Positions 10,249-21,547 of a DNA stretch of 64,000 nt are shown in pieces (position 1 is the stretch's first letter; every line of letters starts with the position of its first letter). Source of the DNA: Cudoniella acicularis (lineage: Eukaryota > Ascomycota > Leotiomycetes > Helotiales > Helotiaceae); contig JAAMPI010000013.1 in assembly GCA_013054445.1 (NCBI GenBank), positions 36,256-100,255 of the forward strand. The letters are read 5' to 3'. Both the position numbers and the translations under genes were made by a program. A model generated the notes under the pieces. That model was given only the letters and a program-made list of their open reading frames with translations, did no database searches and had not been told where the DNA came from.

Positions 10249-12180
10249 ATGGATAACGAGAAGATGGACTTGGATAGTACTAGTCGCATTCCTACTGGAC
10301 CCGATCTTACCATGGACAATGCGGAACATGCATCTTTAGGAAAAGGCGTTGTACCAGAAATTCCGACACCAGTTGCGGGTGTCCCAGACATTCAAATGGA
10401 GACGGAAGCTTCAGATGCTCTCGATACGCCACCGCTCACCAGCGGTTTGGAGGCACTCTTAGGAGGCCTGAACCAGCCAATTAACTCCACTGAAAATATA
10501 CCAACACTGGCCCCTCTCGAAGACCTACCACTTGTTGAAAAGAACTCAATCGATGCGCTGACGGCCCCTCTTCCTCTCAGCAGCGAGCGCACCGCCATCG
10601 AATCTGCAGTACCTACTCATGCACCCAAGGTTATAACCGAAAGCGTCCTTGAGCAACCTGAGCCGACTAATGCTTCCCCAATTGAAACCGAGCAGCCAGC
10701 AGCCAGCTCTACGGCTATTGAAGGTACACCTGCAGATGAAGAACACCCAGAATGGGAGATTGATTCGTCCCCGATTGAGTCTTCATCGGACGATTCTTCT
10801 AGCGACGACAGCTCCTCGGACGATGAAAGCGATGAAGGTGATAGCGGATACAAGCTTTTAAGTCCCGAAGAACAAGCCCGAATTTTAATGGAAGGAGATG
10901 GAGGCTCAGATGATGAAGGCGGTACAAAAGGCGCCAAAGGCTCTGGCTCCCAGTTGAGAACAAAAAACGAGATTCCTGAAGTAGTCATCCCAAAGCCAGA
11001 CGTGACAATCACACCGGCAATGCCAATTGAGGTACTGGGAAGCGTTGAGACAATGGTCGAAAATACTGTGCTCATCAAGGCCCAGACCTCCGGAGAATAC
11101 AGAGTACTTGAGAGTGGATCTGTTCTCTGCTTGGAGGATAGGAGTGTGATAGGTGTAGTATCAGAAACCATTGGCCGGGTTGAACAGCCATTCTATTCCA
11201 TCTTGTTCACCAATGACGGTGAAATTGCAGAAGCTGGACTCTCACTTGGAACCGAGGTATTTTACTCGGCACAACATTCTACATATGTCTTCACACAGGC
11301 CTTGAAAGCTTTCAAAGGATCCGATGCTTCGAACTTACATGACGAGGAGATTGGAGAAGAGGAGATGGAGTTTTCTGATGATGAAGCTGAGATGGAACAC
11401 AAGCGGAGAGTCAAGCAGCAGCGCGCAGATCGAAGAGGTGGGAAGATGCAACAAAATGGAGGCTCGGGTCGAGGTGGTATTCCTTTGCAACAGCAACAAA
11501 CAGTTTATGATCCAAGCAAGAGTATAAGTTATGATGATGCTGACGATGATGGTCCATACAAACCTCTTGCAAGACCTGCTGGTTACGCGGATTCGGTTGG
11601 GCGTATTGAAGCCCCTCAAGAAGGTTCGTATCAAGGTGGAGTCAATGGACATTCAAACAATTACAACAGAGATCAATTTCGAGGGAGAGGAAGAGGCGAT
11701 CGAGGAAGAGGCCGTGGTGACAGAGGGAGAGGAAGGGGTGGGCATCAAGATCGACGTGGTAATGGTTATTCCCAACCGCCCCAAAATCGCTCGAACCAAG
11801 CATATCCGCCTCAGAGCCCGTCTTCGAATTTCTCACAACAGCAGTTTCAGCTTCCAACAAACGGGTTCTCCCAGAATCCTCAAACCTCACAAAACTCTCC
11901 AGTCACATCTACAGGTTATGCCAGCACAGAGTACTCGCCTCTTCAACCTCAGTTGCCTCCTTGGCCACAGTTTTCACCTGGATTTCAACCGCCGCCTTTC
12001 CCATTACCCTTTCAAAATATGCAAAACGGTTGGCCAATGCCAAACATACCAAACATGCCATCACCGACATCAGGTGGGGCGTTCATCAACCCTGCGTTCT
12101 TCAACAACCCCCAAAATCCCTCGCCCAATCACTGGAACAATCAAGGACAACGAGGAGGCAGAGGGAGAGGTGGCTCCTAA
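10249..12180 (+). CDS. NAF1: NAF1, H/ACA snoRNP assembly factor
   Basis: Single-exon gene, 643 residues. Residues about 260-385 form the Gar1/Naf1 RNA-binding-like core: NTVLIKAQTSGEYRVLESGS, then LCLEDRSVIGVVSETIGRVEQP-FYSILF, and AGLSLGTEVFYSAQHSTYVFT. Before it lies a long acidic disordered region, including a run of repeated S-S-D-D units at about residues 175-200. After it come a basic E/K-rich stretch, an RGG-rich block (repeats of RGRG-D) and a Pro/Gln/Asn-rich tail ending RGGRGRGGS. Family knowledge: Naf1 binds Cbf5 and keeps it ready for H/ACA RNP assembly in the nucleus, and is later exchanged for Gar1. The disordered arms are typical of Naf1 and rule out Gar1, which is short. Confidence 0.9.
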   Translation: MDNEKMDLDSTSRIPTGPDLTMDNAEHASLGKGVVPEIPTPVAGVPDIQMETEASDALDTPPLTSGLEALLGGLNQPINSTENIPTLAPLEDLPLVEKNSIDALTAPLPLSSERTAIESAVPTHAPKVITESVLEQPEPTNASPIETEQPAASSTAIEGTPADEEHPEWEIDSSPIESSSDDSSSDDSSSDDESDEGDSGYKLLSPEEQARILMEGDGGSDDEGGTKGAKGSGSQLRTKNEIPEVVIPKPDVTITPAMPIEVLGSVETMVENTVLIKAQTSGEYRVLESGSVLCLEDRSVIGVVSETIGRVEQPFYSILFTNDGEIAEAGLSLGTEVFYSAQHSTYVFTQALKAFKGSDASNLHDEEIGEEEMEFSDDEAEMEHKRRVKQQRADRRGGKMQQNGGSGRGGIPLQQQQTVYDPSKSISYDDADDDGPYKPLARPAGYADSVGRIEAPQEGSYQGGVNGHSNNYNRDQFRGRGRGDRGRGRGDRGRGRGGHQDRRGNGYSQPPQNRSNQAYPPQSPSSNFSQQQFQLPTNGFSQNPQTSQNSPVTSTGYASTEYSPLQPQLPPWPQFSPGFQPPPFPLPFQNMQNGWPMPNIPNMPSPTSGGAFINPAFFNNPQNPSPNHWNNQGQRGGRGRGGS

Positions 12181-12829
12181 TGAACACCTGCTGGATTGTA
12201 GAATTAATGTATACTCGGTCAGTACTTACACACCCGCTGAGCTGCCATCTGGACACAAACGCTTCAGCTGAGTCACGTGGAACCAACCTCTTTTCCGCGT
12301 GAACAAAAGCAGATTGGAGCAATATCGGGAACAGTTATTAGATCACAAAAGCTGAGCAAATGATACCCTAAAAGTGAGCAGCGGCGCAAATTTATTCTTC
12401 CCCTTTACCTGCTGCTTTGATCTAAGAACCCATACAATTCGTGACACTTATGTGATCATATTTCCTCCAAGTCAATATTTTCAATTAAACAATTGCACTG
12501 GAACCTCTATGAGGTCTGGACTTGGAATGAAGTCGTTCCTTTGAAAATATTCCTGATGCAGTCTCCTTTCGCTGTGCTTAGTTGTAATGGTGGTGGAGCC
12601 GGCTATCTTTAGCCCAAACAGGACAAAAGTTCCCTCCAACAGCCGATAAGGTTATGCATCAACCCCGTTGTACACCAATTGCGGGGCACTCCCCCACTAT
12701 GGCCCATTGACCTTATCGATCGAGCCTCTTGTCTTTGGTATACATTCCGTTGATTCGAAGCATGTATTATTTGGACAGAACACTGACTCTAGCTTTTCCT
12801 CCTTTCCAATTCAAATTTTGAGGGGAAAA
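12181..12829. other. Intergenic, nothing recognised
   Basis: 3' flank of NAF1 and promoter of the DUF3445 gene. An in-frame upstream ATG exists at 12668, but the sequence between it and 12830 shows no family similarity. No other feature was seen. Confidence 0.5.
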
Positions 12830-14315
12830 ATGAGCGGAAACCATTTTCAAAACTACCGGGAATGGACTCAAGGCGCCATTGATCGCATCAGTTCCTTACT
12901 GACGATCGAGCAAGCTACCAATAGTCCGAAACTTATTTTATGCGCTTTGATTTTCTTGTACGCCTCAACATGCCTGCTCGTCCAAGCCACCAAATTCTTC
13001 AAGAAACCGGTCAATACCAGGGCTGCGACCCCGGATCTCGAGAAACCAGCACACAAGCCGACTAAAGTGCCCCAGAGAAAGCCTGGAGGTAAACGATGTT
13101 TGCTGCAAGCTCATGAGTGACTGCTAAAATATTTGGCAGTCTGGGATCCTGTAGAGTTCCGAAGGCCATATGCTCGACCAGCGCCAGATTGGAATGTTCA
13201 TACGACGAAACCAAATCCATACCGCCCTTTCAGACATGGACCTTACCACATCACCATGGGCCTTCGAAACATGCCGTGGGATGAGTGGATTGGTAAGTCT
13301 CTTGCCAGCTCCATGGGAAGGTACTTTAGCTGACGCCGAAAGAACTTGACAACCATTACATGAAATATCACTCAGACAAAGCAAAAAGAATTGCTGAACG
13401 TGGATCAAAATGCTGTCATACCGACCCTGCAGCATTCGACGGGGCAATCGAGCTCCTTGAAGAATTTTGCTCTTACCTACCCGAGAGATACCCCTCTCTG
13501 TACCAACGCACGGCAGTCGGAATGAACAATTTGCTCACTGGCGAAACATTCAATATCAAAGAGCGGCCTCTTGCAGAAGATCCAATGCAAATGGCTGCAC
13601 GAATGGTCCAAGATGACTTGGCCATCATGTTTGAGAAAGAAGATGGCCAGTACTATCTCCTCGCTGGTTCCATTTTACTTGCCGGGTTTTGGAGACTTGA
13701 AGACAAGCTTGGCATGCCATTGAGCGAGATCCACACATCTGGAGACGTCCCAGGCTACAAGGAGAAGTTGGAGAAAGGCATGATGAATTTCTTCAGGAGA
13801 GTGCAGCCCAACGGGCCCGTGCAACGTGTAAGCCCGCACTTTTCCTAACTAAGCAGTTCTCGCAGGGGACCTGAAGGCTACGTGCATACACTAATACGAA
13901 AAAGAACAACTACTTCATCCAAGTTGACGATGAGCTTCCCTGGTCTTCTTCTATCGGCGATGAAGACGGAGAGCCTGGAACGCTAGGCTGGTTCTCCGCT
14001 GAGAAGAATAAAGCGATCTCGCATCACTACTTCCGTTCCGAGCGTCAGACTTTACGCCGCCTCCCGCGAAGCGGTGGTGTAGTGTTCACGATCCGCACGT
14101 ACTTTTTACCCATCACAGAGATTGCGGAAGAGCCTTACGTCCCGGGACGGCTTGCCAGTGCAGTCCGCAGTTGGGGTGAGGATGTAAGCAAGTACAAGGG
14201 GAAGGAGAAGTATGAGGAGGTTTTACTGGAATACTTGGATGCAAAGCACAAAGAGCAGGTTGAGGCAGGCTTAGATTTTGAGAAAGAGGATGAAATTGGG
14301 GCGTATCCGTTCTGA
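12830..14315 (+). CDS. DUF3445 protein (heme-dependent oxidative N-demethylase-like), membrane-anchored
   Basis: Spliced model: exons 12830-13088, 13140-13292, 13343-13827 and 13905-14315, 435 residues. Near the N-terminus LILCALIFLYASTCLLVQA is a hydrophobic segment likely to anchor the protein. The rest follows the DUF3445 pattern: PYRPFRHGPYHITMGLRNM and DEWIELDNHYMKYHSDKA at the front, then the central MVQDDLAIMFEKEDGQYYLL, FWRLEDKLGMPLSEIH, VPGYKEKL and a C-terminal W-F-S-A-E...HHYFRSERQTLRRLPRSGGV-FTIRTY block with conserved His and Arg residues. Family knowledge: a characterised bacterial member is a heme enzyme that removes methyl groups from amines, but the fungal substrate is not known. 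Start at 12830 was preferred over 12668 because it immediately precedes the anchor and has an A-rich leader. Confidence 0.8.
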
Positions 14316-15209
14316 GGCGGGGTGGTGGGAGGTTCTACCAAGCCGTTTGGAAGAATTATTACTTTCATTGGCTATAATCATTTCCTACGGAATCCAACTG
14401 CTCTTGAAACCTCATCTCTTTTGGAATTTTGGCCTCTCGATCTGTGGTACCGCCTCACGATTGCTAGCACACTAGAGTCGAATCATGCCGTGCTACCTTC
14501 CTGATCACTTTTGGCAAACGCCATTTCCAGCTGCTTTTCGTGGCTTCTTCCACCCAATGATTTTCTTCCCTTCTGATTCAACCCTTTCCAAATCAACCTT
14601 GTAAGACCATGCAACTGTGACCACACTGCACCTCCTTTGCGAGCCTCATGCATTTTCTCAATCATAACGTTTCTTTGCGGAGTGTTCTCCGCTCCCCCAT
14701 ATCAAGACTCTTCCTCCTTCCTGTGTTTTCTCTTCCCCTTTTTTCTCACGCGGGTCGTCACCGTTGCTTGCCATTATTCAAAATTTCCACAACCGCAAAA
14801 GAGAAAAAGACTGTATATCAGTGGAGGACAACACTTCCTCTTTTTGCCGATTTGTGGTTTTCCCCCGTCGTCCCCAGCATACTCGCCCGGGACTCCTCAA
14901 ACATCACCGCATCCCCAGTTCCCACGATCGTCACCCCCCACACGAACCGGGATTTCCTGGATCAGACTCGACTAAAAGTCACTATACTGTGAGCCCTCAA
15001 GGTTAGCCAGTAGCCTTTTCACCAGCCAGCATTCTCACCATCTTCAACTCCGTTTTCGATTCCATTCTCAAGCCCACAACCCCAAGCACACCACCAACTA
15101 GTAGCAATGGCTCAGCCACAGCTATTAATGCCCTCGGGCCAATCGCCAACACTCGACGAACACCGCTTTTACTCTTCTCAAACAATACTAGCATGATCAA
15201 CGAGAAAGC
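14316..15209. other. Intergenic, nothing recognised
   Basis: Several overlapping short open frames in different phases, with no conserved motif and no agreeing splice sites. Nothing further can be supported. Confidence 0.4.
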
Positions 15210-15375
15210 GGTTTTGAAAGACAACGGACAATGGAACCCAACTCCGGTTGCCAGATAGATGCCGGATTGACCTCAGGGGAAACATATCTCCCTCATGAAA
15301 ATGATGTGATATAATCACAAGGAAGTTGTACAGAAGGGGTCCAAAAAGAGCCAGGCTTCTCACCACAGCCAGATG

Positions 15376-15428
15376 GAAGAAGACTCGAACAAAAGACCTC
15401 GCAACAGTACGGGGTTGCCACAAACCAC
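15376..15428 (+). repeat. Diverged direct repeat, copy 1
   Basis: Matches 15991-16044 at roughly three quarters of positions by eye, including the shared core CGA-CAAAAG-CCTCG-A-CAGTACG-GTTG-CACAAAC. Similarity seems to extend weakly downstream into a GAGGTGCCCTCCAGC-like stretch. Confidence 0.45.
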
Positions 15429-15990
15429 ACAAGTCCAGAATCAAAAAACCCTGTGAAGGACTGGAGGTGCCCTCCAGCATAAGATTCTGCCCTTGCCAAA
15501 CAGGAAGGCTAGTCACCCTGAGCGCTATATACATACACAATTTTTGCACTGGGAGCTCGTCTGGACTTGGAAATAGAATGGCAATTCGAGCAGTGAACTA
15601 CAGGGGTTGGAAACTGTGAGTGGCTGAAAAACAGCTGAGAATTCTTATCAACACAAAATGAACCGCTTTTCGGTAATCGTTATGTGATGCAAATCAGGTC
15701 ATGTCATGCATAAGTGGTAATGGAATATTGGCGGAGGGCATTGGTCGACCCTGGCGCCTTGATCCATAACGAGGATATAGAGGATTTCGCCATGGCACGG
15801 GTCATGAACTCCTGGGTACGCGGGGACAGCTTCGAAAATACTCACTTTCCATTATTATCACTAACATTTTCACCAAGATCTCCTATATCAGCCTCGACTC
15901 GGAGGCCTCGCAATACACTATCGTCAGCCTCACAATCACCTAGGCTACCAAATAGTCCTCAAAAATGGCACGCGGAACCACAAAGCCAAG

Positions 15991-16044
15991 CGGAAAGTAG
16001 TTCGAGCAAAAGTCCTCGTACCAGTACGAAGTTGACACAAACTC
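15991..16044 (+). repeat. Diverged direct repeat, copy 2
   Basis: Second copy of the repeat at 15376-15428, about 615 bp downstream and in the same orientation. In the open frame here it encodes SSSSKSPRTSTKLTQTP. The first copy can be read as EDSNKRPRNSTGLPQTT. Confidence 0.45.
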
Positions 16045-16589
16045 CAACTATCCTACATCGACAGAGACCCCCACTTCCTCGAGTGGCTCTAGAGCGATGC
16101 TTGCCCCCTCTGTGGGGTGAAGATAGTGATGAGGGGTGGAACGTACCCGAAATAACCGATTCCAACCTAGTCGAGGACGGCTTTGTGTACGGGGTTCAAT
16201 ACCAGGGCTAAAAACGCCAAGTTCCCTTCTTGGTATTGGTAGAATGTGTTCTGGTACAAGTGGATGTAGTATACTCACCCGTTTCTCCTACTTCATGTCC
16301 ACAACGGACGTAAGTGATAATGGTGATTATACACATTTTTACGTTTTAGTACTCTACGATTCCCTCAAATGTCTTATTTTTTACGTTTGAGTTTAAGATG
16401 AAATATTGTGGAACACTGTGGACTCTACTATATTTGGTTTCAGGATGGAATGCACTGTGTGTGTGTGGTGATTACAACAACATCTATTATGTGGATGGCC
16501 AGGGAGTTGTTGGGAACCATTTGGAAACGTTCTCAACCGTTCAAAAAGGAGTGCCGACTTCCACTCTAGACGCTTGACGCCCAAAAGGC

Positions 16590-18290
16590 CTAGACCTATT
16601 CTGAAGGGCTTTCAGCATACTGAGGCCATTAGCAAACTTCTCTGTCTATCAAGCAACGACTCCAGAGATCTTAGTCATAAAGACACCGTGCTGCCGCTGG
16701 CGAAGGAAAGAAAGAGTGTTCTCAAAAAGATAGAGGAGACCAAAGCCTATATTGGCAACCTAACGGGTTTCAAACGTAGTGCTGACAAGTGCTGTAATTG
16801 CACCACGTGGCCGTGGTCGAGGGCGAGCAAGGGGTCGTGCTCGTCCACAGAGGAGCTTCTCTTCCCGATTAACAAACTCAACAGATTGTGTTCTATAACA
16901 TTATCCCATCAGCTGAGTTCCTCATCAAGACAGCGAGGATCCTTAGACTTTTTTGGCGCTGAAACCATAAATATTCATGATGGACGATTGGTGGATGTAT
17001 CTCGACTCCCCACCAACACCCGCCGCGGGTAATGAATCCCAGGAAATAAATTTGACGAGGCGAAAACTGGAGACATGAACACACAATCTGAAGCAGCCTG
17101 GACAGACGAGGAACCACAAGTGGTACTTGAAACACCCTGGGGTTCCTAAGAACAGAATTTTCAAGATTCAGAGAGAAGCCCAGTAGGGTGGTCCATCAAT
17201 GGAAATTTCGAGCAACTCCAACTTCGAACCACTTCCCACAATGAGAATCTTAATGCGACCTCCAGCCGAACCACCCCTCGATCACCTTCATCGGAACAAG
17301 CTAGCACTGTGTCGCCAACACCTAACTTAACATTACGAAACTGAAAGAACAGGGAACCTCCTCTATGCGGTAAAACCAAACGCCGAACATAAAGACATTC
17401 AACGCCTCTTCCAGCCCAAACAATAGAGCCATGGCTCAACCATCAAACCAGGAAGCCATCTCCACTGGAGAATGTTGTTAATCCAGCCAAGGAATCGATG
17501 GTGAAGGATATTGTCTTCCCAAGGCAACATCCCAGAAGAAGATAAAATAGCTCTGGGACGTTGATAGTGAGACGATCAAGTCAGCATCGGGAAAAGATCA
17601 GACGACCGGTCTTGATATCGCAGAACAAGAGGTAGAAAATAGGGCCCCAAGGTTCGCAATTTGCCAACCCTGAGGACCTACAACTACAAGCACAGAATTC
17701 ACAACCTGCCAACCCCGACGAGCAACACCTACAAGCCCAGGAACTGAAACACCAAATTTACCGCCTAGATCTGTCCTGGATATCAACATATGCGGCGGAA
17801 CCAGCGCAAGAAACAGGACGCCTGCCCAATACGCCCCTTGAGTTCCACGGCCACTAGGAATGGAACTGGAAAAACAAAGATCACTCTTTTAGTGAGGGCG
17901 CAATATTGGGAACCTTCGGCAATCTCTTCGCATCGCTTCCTCGCTGTCGCAGGAGGAGCTGGGTGGCCGGAAATGCCACACATCAAGGAAGAGCAATTAC
18001 TGTGCTGACGGACTTGAATTATGGGAAGAAGCCCATAATGTAGTGGGGAAACTCACCGCAGACTTTGCCGAATCTCAACAGATGGCATTACATCTGTCAA
18101 GATTGCCTTTTTCAACGGGAGAAAACGTACACCGGGACACGGAAAGATTTTACTGTGGAGAGAGATTCCGGGAATTGGAAAGGGACAACTCTTGTTGCAC
18201 CCAACTCTTCGGACTGATTACATCCCCCCCTCAATCAGTCCGCGCGCAGGTAGTTCCCCTAGTTGCATATCCGTTACTGCCTTGCAGAGG
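16590..18290 (+). other. Broken coding-like tract, possible Copia polyprotein linker
   Basis: Long plus-strand stretches read as protein with scattered stops and frame changes. Around 16800-16860 one frame encodes a Gly-Arg run (PRGRGRGRARGRARPQ). From about 17050 to 17850 another reads as acidic and Ser/Thr/Pro/Gln-rich sequence (WTDEEPQVVLETPWGS, then SQFANPEDLQLQAQNSQPAN with a related NPDEQHLQAQ unit just after). There is no integrase or protease motif. Position immediately before a Copia reverse-transcriptase start fits the variable linker of a decayed Ty1/Copia polyprotein. This is an inference from position and composition. Confidence 0.3.
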
Positions 18291-18299
18291 AATCTAATA

Positions 18300-18475
18300 A
18301 GGGCATGTGAGAGGAAACATAGATATGCTGCCGAATGGCAGGGCTCAGTTGATCGTGAACAGGAGTCCCTTAAGAAGAACAAAAGTGTTCGAGCTCATTG
18401 ATATCAAGAATATTCCAAAGGATCGACGATGTCTTACAAGTCGGTGGGTGGGTATTCAATCCTTTATTCGCTCAC
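18300..18475 (+). mobile_element. Ty1/Copia reverse-transcriptase N-terminal remnant
   Basis: Two plus-strand frames joined by a one-base shift at about 18380 resemble the start of a Copia reverse transcriptase. Frame one gives AAEWQGSVDREQESLKKNK, and the next frame gives VFELIDIKNIPKDRRCLTSRWV. The pattern 'W..A...E..SL..N..FEL.D...IP.....L...WV' is characteristic of the linker-RT boundary in fungal Copia elements. The catalytic YVDD region, RNase H and LTRs were not found; similarity ends after about 18475. This is a short fossil fragment. Confidence 0.5.
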
Positions 18476-18855
18476 AGTGCACTTTCAACGAGCGGCAACC
18501 TTTAGAAACTGAGAGAGATGTGTGGGTAGAATTTGCTGAAATGAAGGTTAACAAGTGAAATGATTGAGTGTTTGAATGATAGCTTGGAACAAATAAAATT
18601 ATTGTTTCGAATTTCGATGTGTCTGTCGTCTATGAAGACTCTGTGTATGTAATCTATAACCTTGCTAGGTGGTATACCAAGTCCATGCCCCAACGCCGCC
18701 GGTCTATGCAAATGGTATCGAAAACCCAAAATTCTACCCCAACCCCCAATGCGAATGCAAATGCGTATCTCTCCTATGCTTCGAACTCCCATATATTTCC
18801 CAGCATCTTCGGGGAATTTGGTCAGAAACTTTGCAGCACTGATCTCGAAATTCCC

Positions 18856-19730
18856 CTATGCTTCGATCTTCTGAATTTCTTTGCGCTGAGATTCTTGCTG
18901 AACCTTTTCAGGTATCTCACTTCTAAGCGTTATCTTCTCCATGGCTTCCTCCACTTCGGCTTTCCTATTCAAGTAACTAAGATATGTTTGCCATCCAATA
19001 GCAATGAATCCAGCGAATATGCTCCGATATTGAGCGTCTATGAATGTGAAACTGAAGGCGGTGACCGCTGGCCAAAGTTTGCAGCTGTTGATCATGGAGG
19101 TTGGGACGGTGCGTTTTATCCGCTCCCAAACTTCAGGTAGGGAATCGCCCGCAAGCAGCGATTGCATGCTGAAGAAGTATGTGTTAAAAATTGGCGTGAA
19201 ACAGATTTGGTTCACGGAGACCTTGGTAGCCAGGCTGAGGACTTTCGAAGAGTAGTTGAAATTATTCCCGAGAAACATGAACCTGCAACGTATCAGCAAC
19301 CAGTTCTCTCGGAAAACCTCTCAAAAATAAATAATCACCATCTGTAACTTGGAATGGAGGACCCCGCACTGATTATCAAGGCTCTCAACGTCCTAGCGGG
19401 GTCGTATTCATCCCCATTGATGTTTTGCGCCGACAGATCGCCGAGGAAATAAATAACTAGCGAACTGCAGAATTGTGTGGTATATGGTCTCTTCCGCTGA
19501 CTCCTCCCATATGCCTGAAAACCTCTTGACAAAGGTCCTAGCCTCTGCCAGATTGGCAGAGTTGCGACGGTATTTGGAACGGGGATCGCAGTGCCGCTGG
19601 CGGGGTCTTCCCCAGTCTTTGTCCGTGTCGCATTTCCAGTATGACGTTTAGACATGTTTGTCTGTCGATTTGGGATATGTGTTCGCCGTAGAAGGCCTCG
19701 GCCTGCCGCCTTGATCGTGAATACTACCAT
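18856..19730 (-). CDS. Mpv17/PMP22 family protein (SYM1-like), mitochondrial
   Basis: Spliced model: exons 19730-19339 and 19282-18856, 272 residues. The intron starts GTGATT and ends TTGCAG, and the joined protein reads SIPSYRWFMFLGNNFNYSS. Family marks are the N-terminal YTTQFCSSLVIYFLGDLSAQ helix, the SLATKVSVNQICFTPIFNTYF segment, and a terminal AVTAFSFTFIDAQYRSIFAG-GWQTYLSYLN, which corresponds to the conserved 'W...Q..NF...P...R......W..YLS' end of the family. The N-terminus is rich in Arg and hydroxylated residues, as in a mitochondrial targeting peptide. Family knowledge: Sym1/Mpv17 are inner-membrane proteins linked to stress tolerance and metabolite permeability. The C-terminal 25 residues are charged and probably coiled. 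Confidence 0.85.
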
Positions 19731-20621
19731 AATAAAGAATGTTACCCAGGGCGCATGTTGTGGTTGTTGAAGGATGGGTTTGTTGGGTTTAAGGGAAGTT
19801 GGCTTTTGAAGGCCCTGACTGCAAAGTTTCCGATCGGCTGGACAGCGGAAACCGGGTAAGGCGGTCTTGGCAATCTATTTGCGGCATTTCACGTGATTTG
19901 ACGATAATTTCTCGCCATCACGTTTTTGCTTCGGCAAATGTTGCAATAACGATCCATTCCATACTTTGAAAGTATTAATAATACTTGGTAACTTGGCTGC
20001 TTCCGGCCCAACTCATATAGACAGTGCTAGTAATGCTTTACAGGATCAAAATAGTTGAGCTTCGAGTAAAACCTGTCTACAGGTCATTTGTAACTCGCTA
20101 TCTTACTATGAGTGCCCTAGCTTTTTATCATCTAGCCCTCAGCAAGCCGCACTGAATAAATCGCATATATCCAGTTCTTCCGAACAAGTAATTATTTCCC
20201 GGTTTTACTTGAATTGTTATAAGGATTCGTATTTTGCGCAAGATGGTTAAGCGAGAAATAAAGGGGAAGGGGCGAACGAAACTTAATCGGCACTAATTCT
20301 CTGCACTATCTCCTAACCTACCAAACCTCAAAAACCAGTAAACAAAATTGAATGGGACACCGCCATTGTGACACACTATCCCCAACCACAACACAGCACG
20401 CGAATAAGGCTCAAAAGATAGCATTGTACCAAGTGATTCACTCGGCAAAATGCTTTTAAAGCCTTCTTGAACTTTTTTCGTCTCTCCTCAAATTCTCCAT
20501 TCCTGAAGTTCTGATACCTCAAGAAGTTGAGTCCTGTCGGAAACACTCCCTCCCACTACCGTTCTTCGACGCTCTCCAGAAACAGTATTCGAATAAGCCG
20601 AACTACCAAGTTGAAAGCAAA
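19731..20621. other. Intergenic, nothing recognised
   Basis: Contains the promoter of the Mpv17-family gene and the upstream side of the metallophosphoesterase pseudogene. No open frame of note, no RNA gene and no repeat were identified. Confidence 0.5.
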
Positions 20622-21547
20622 ATGACGATCGAATCAGCTAACCAAACGGCTCCCGTCCGATTTCTTATACTTCCCGACATACACAACTTCAAATACAACA
20701 GCGATGGACCATTCCGAAACCCAACGCCAAAAGTTGACGTTGTCCTCCATTCCGGAGGTCTCATACAAGTTGGCGGAACCTCCGAATACAAACGAGCCCT
20801 CAACCTCCTAGCTACAATCCCCGCGGAGCTCAAACTCGTGATAGCTGGAAATCACGACTTATCTCTCGACTCTAACTACTGGAAAACAGTCGAAGAAGAC
20901 GAGCGAGAGTCCGAAAAAGAAGACCACGAGGAAGTCATGGGAATCATGACCGGAAAACTAGCAAAAGCCGCCGGAGGTACTTATCTCGAAAAAGGAATGC
21001 ACGCGTTTACCCTCCAAAACGGCGCAACTTTTACGATATATGCCTCTCATTATCAACCCAAGTTCGGAGATTGGGCTTTCCATTATGAGAGGAATGAGGA
21101 TCGGTTCAATGGGCCAGAAAACCCCGCTACGGGATCAACTTCAATTGCAACGAACCCAATCCCGGACTCCCCGGTGTTGATATTATGATGACGCATGGTC
21201 CTCAGAAGGGCTTACATGACGAAGCTACTCACGAAAATTTGGGATGTGAGTATCTTTTGCTTGCTCTCGAATGAGCGAAGCCGCGGATGCACTGTTTTGG
21301 GCATATTCATGAAGGATATGGGGCGAGTAAAATTCAGTGGAATAATGGGAAGAACAGGGAGTTGACCGCTGAGGACAACACCTATCCAGAGTCAAGCCGT
21401 ATTAAGATGGAGTTTGGGAAGGAAACATTGTTGGTTAATGTGGCAATTATGAATGAGAATGACGAGCCGACGGATGACCCTGGTTGGTCGAGCTGGAGCT
21501 ACCACTCTCGACTTGATTTTCGAATTACTAAAATGAAGAACATATGA
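20622..21547 (+). pseudogene. Broken calcineurin-like metallophosphoesterase gene
   Basis: Similarity to class III metallophosphoesterases runs along the whole region: FLILPDIHN (the D-x-H motif), VVLHSGGLIQVGGTSEY, ELKLVIAGNHDLSLD (G-N-H-D), IYASHYQPKFGDWAF, IMMTHGPQKG and MHCFGHIHEGYG (G-H-x-H). Three defects are visible. A one-base loss at about 21171-21175 shifts the frame between PDSP and GVDIMM. An in-frame TGA at about 21271 lies between LALE and AKPRMHCFGHIHEG, where relatives usually have Arg. The metal-bridging Asp of the G-D-L motif is Gly (S-G-G-L). The first two make a full-length product impossible from this sequence; the third would cripple catalysis. It may be a non-functional paralogue. 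Confidence 0.8.

Larger units (their letters stand above)
15210..16213 (+). other. Degenerate Ser/Pro/Gln-rich coding-like sequence
   Basis: Plus-strand frames here have protein-like composition but are broken. One frame from about 15230 is rich in Gln, Ser, Pro and Lys but hits stops near 15313 and 15480. A 165-codon open frame at 15714-16211 is rich in Ser and Pro (S-P-R-S-P, SSSSKSPRTSTK) and ends EDGFVYGVQYQG. The two parts share a diverged direct repeat (15376-15428 and 15991-16044). No domain was recognised. It may be the gag-like or linker part of the Copia relic further downstream, but that link is inference. Confidence 0.3.

Noticed and set aside
12668..12829. Upstream start for the DUF3445 protein
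   Set aside because: In frame but adds 54 residues with no similarity or targeting character ahead of a well-placed ATG at 12830.
21245..21281. GTGAGT...AG as an intron removing the TGA in the metallophosphoesterase
   Set aside because: It would be about 35 nt and would delete sequence that aligns well with the family (CEYLLLALE-AKPR). The upstream frameshift would remain.
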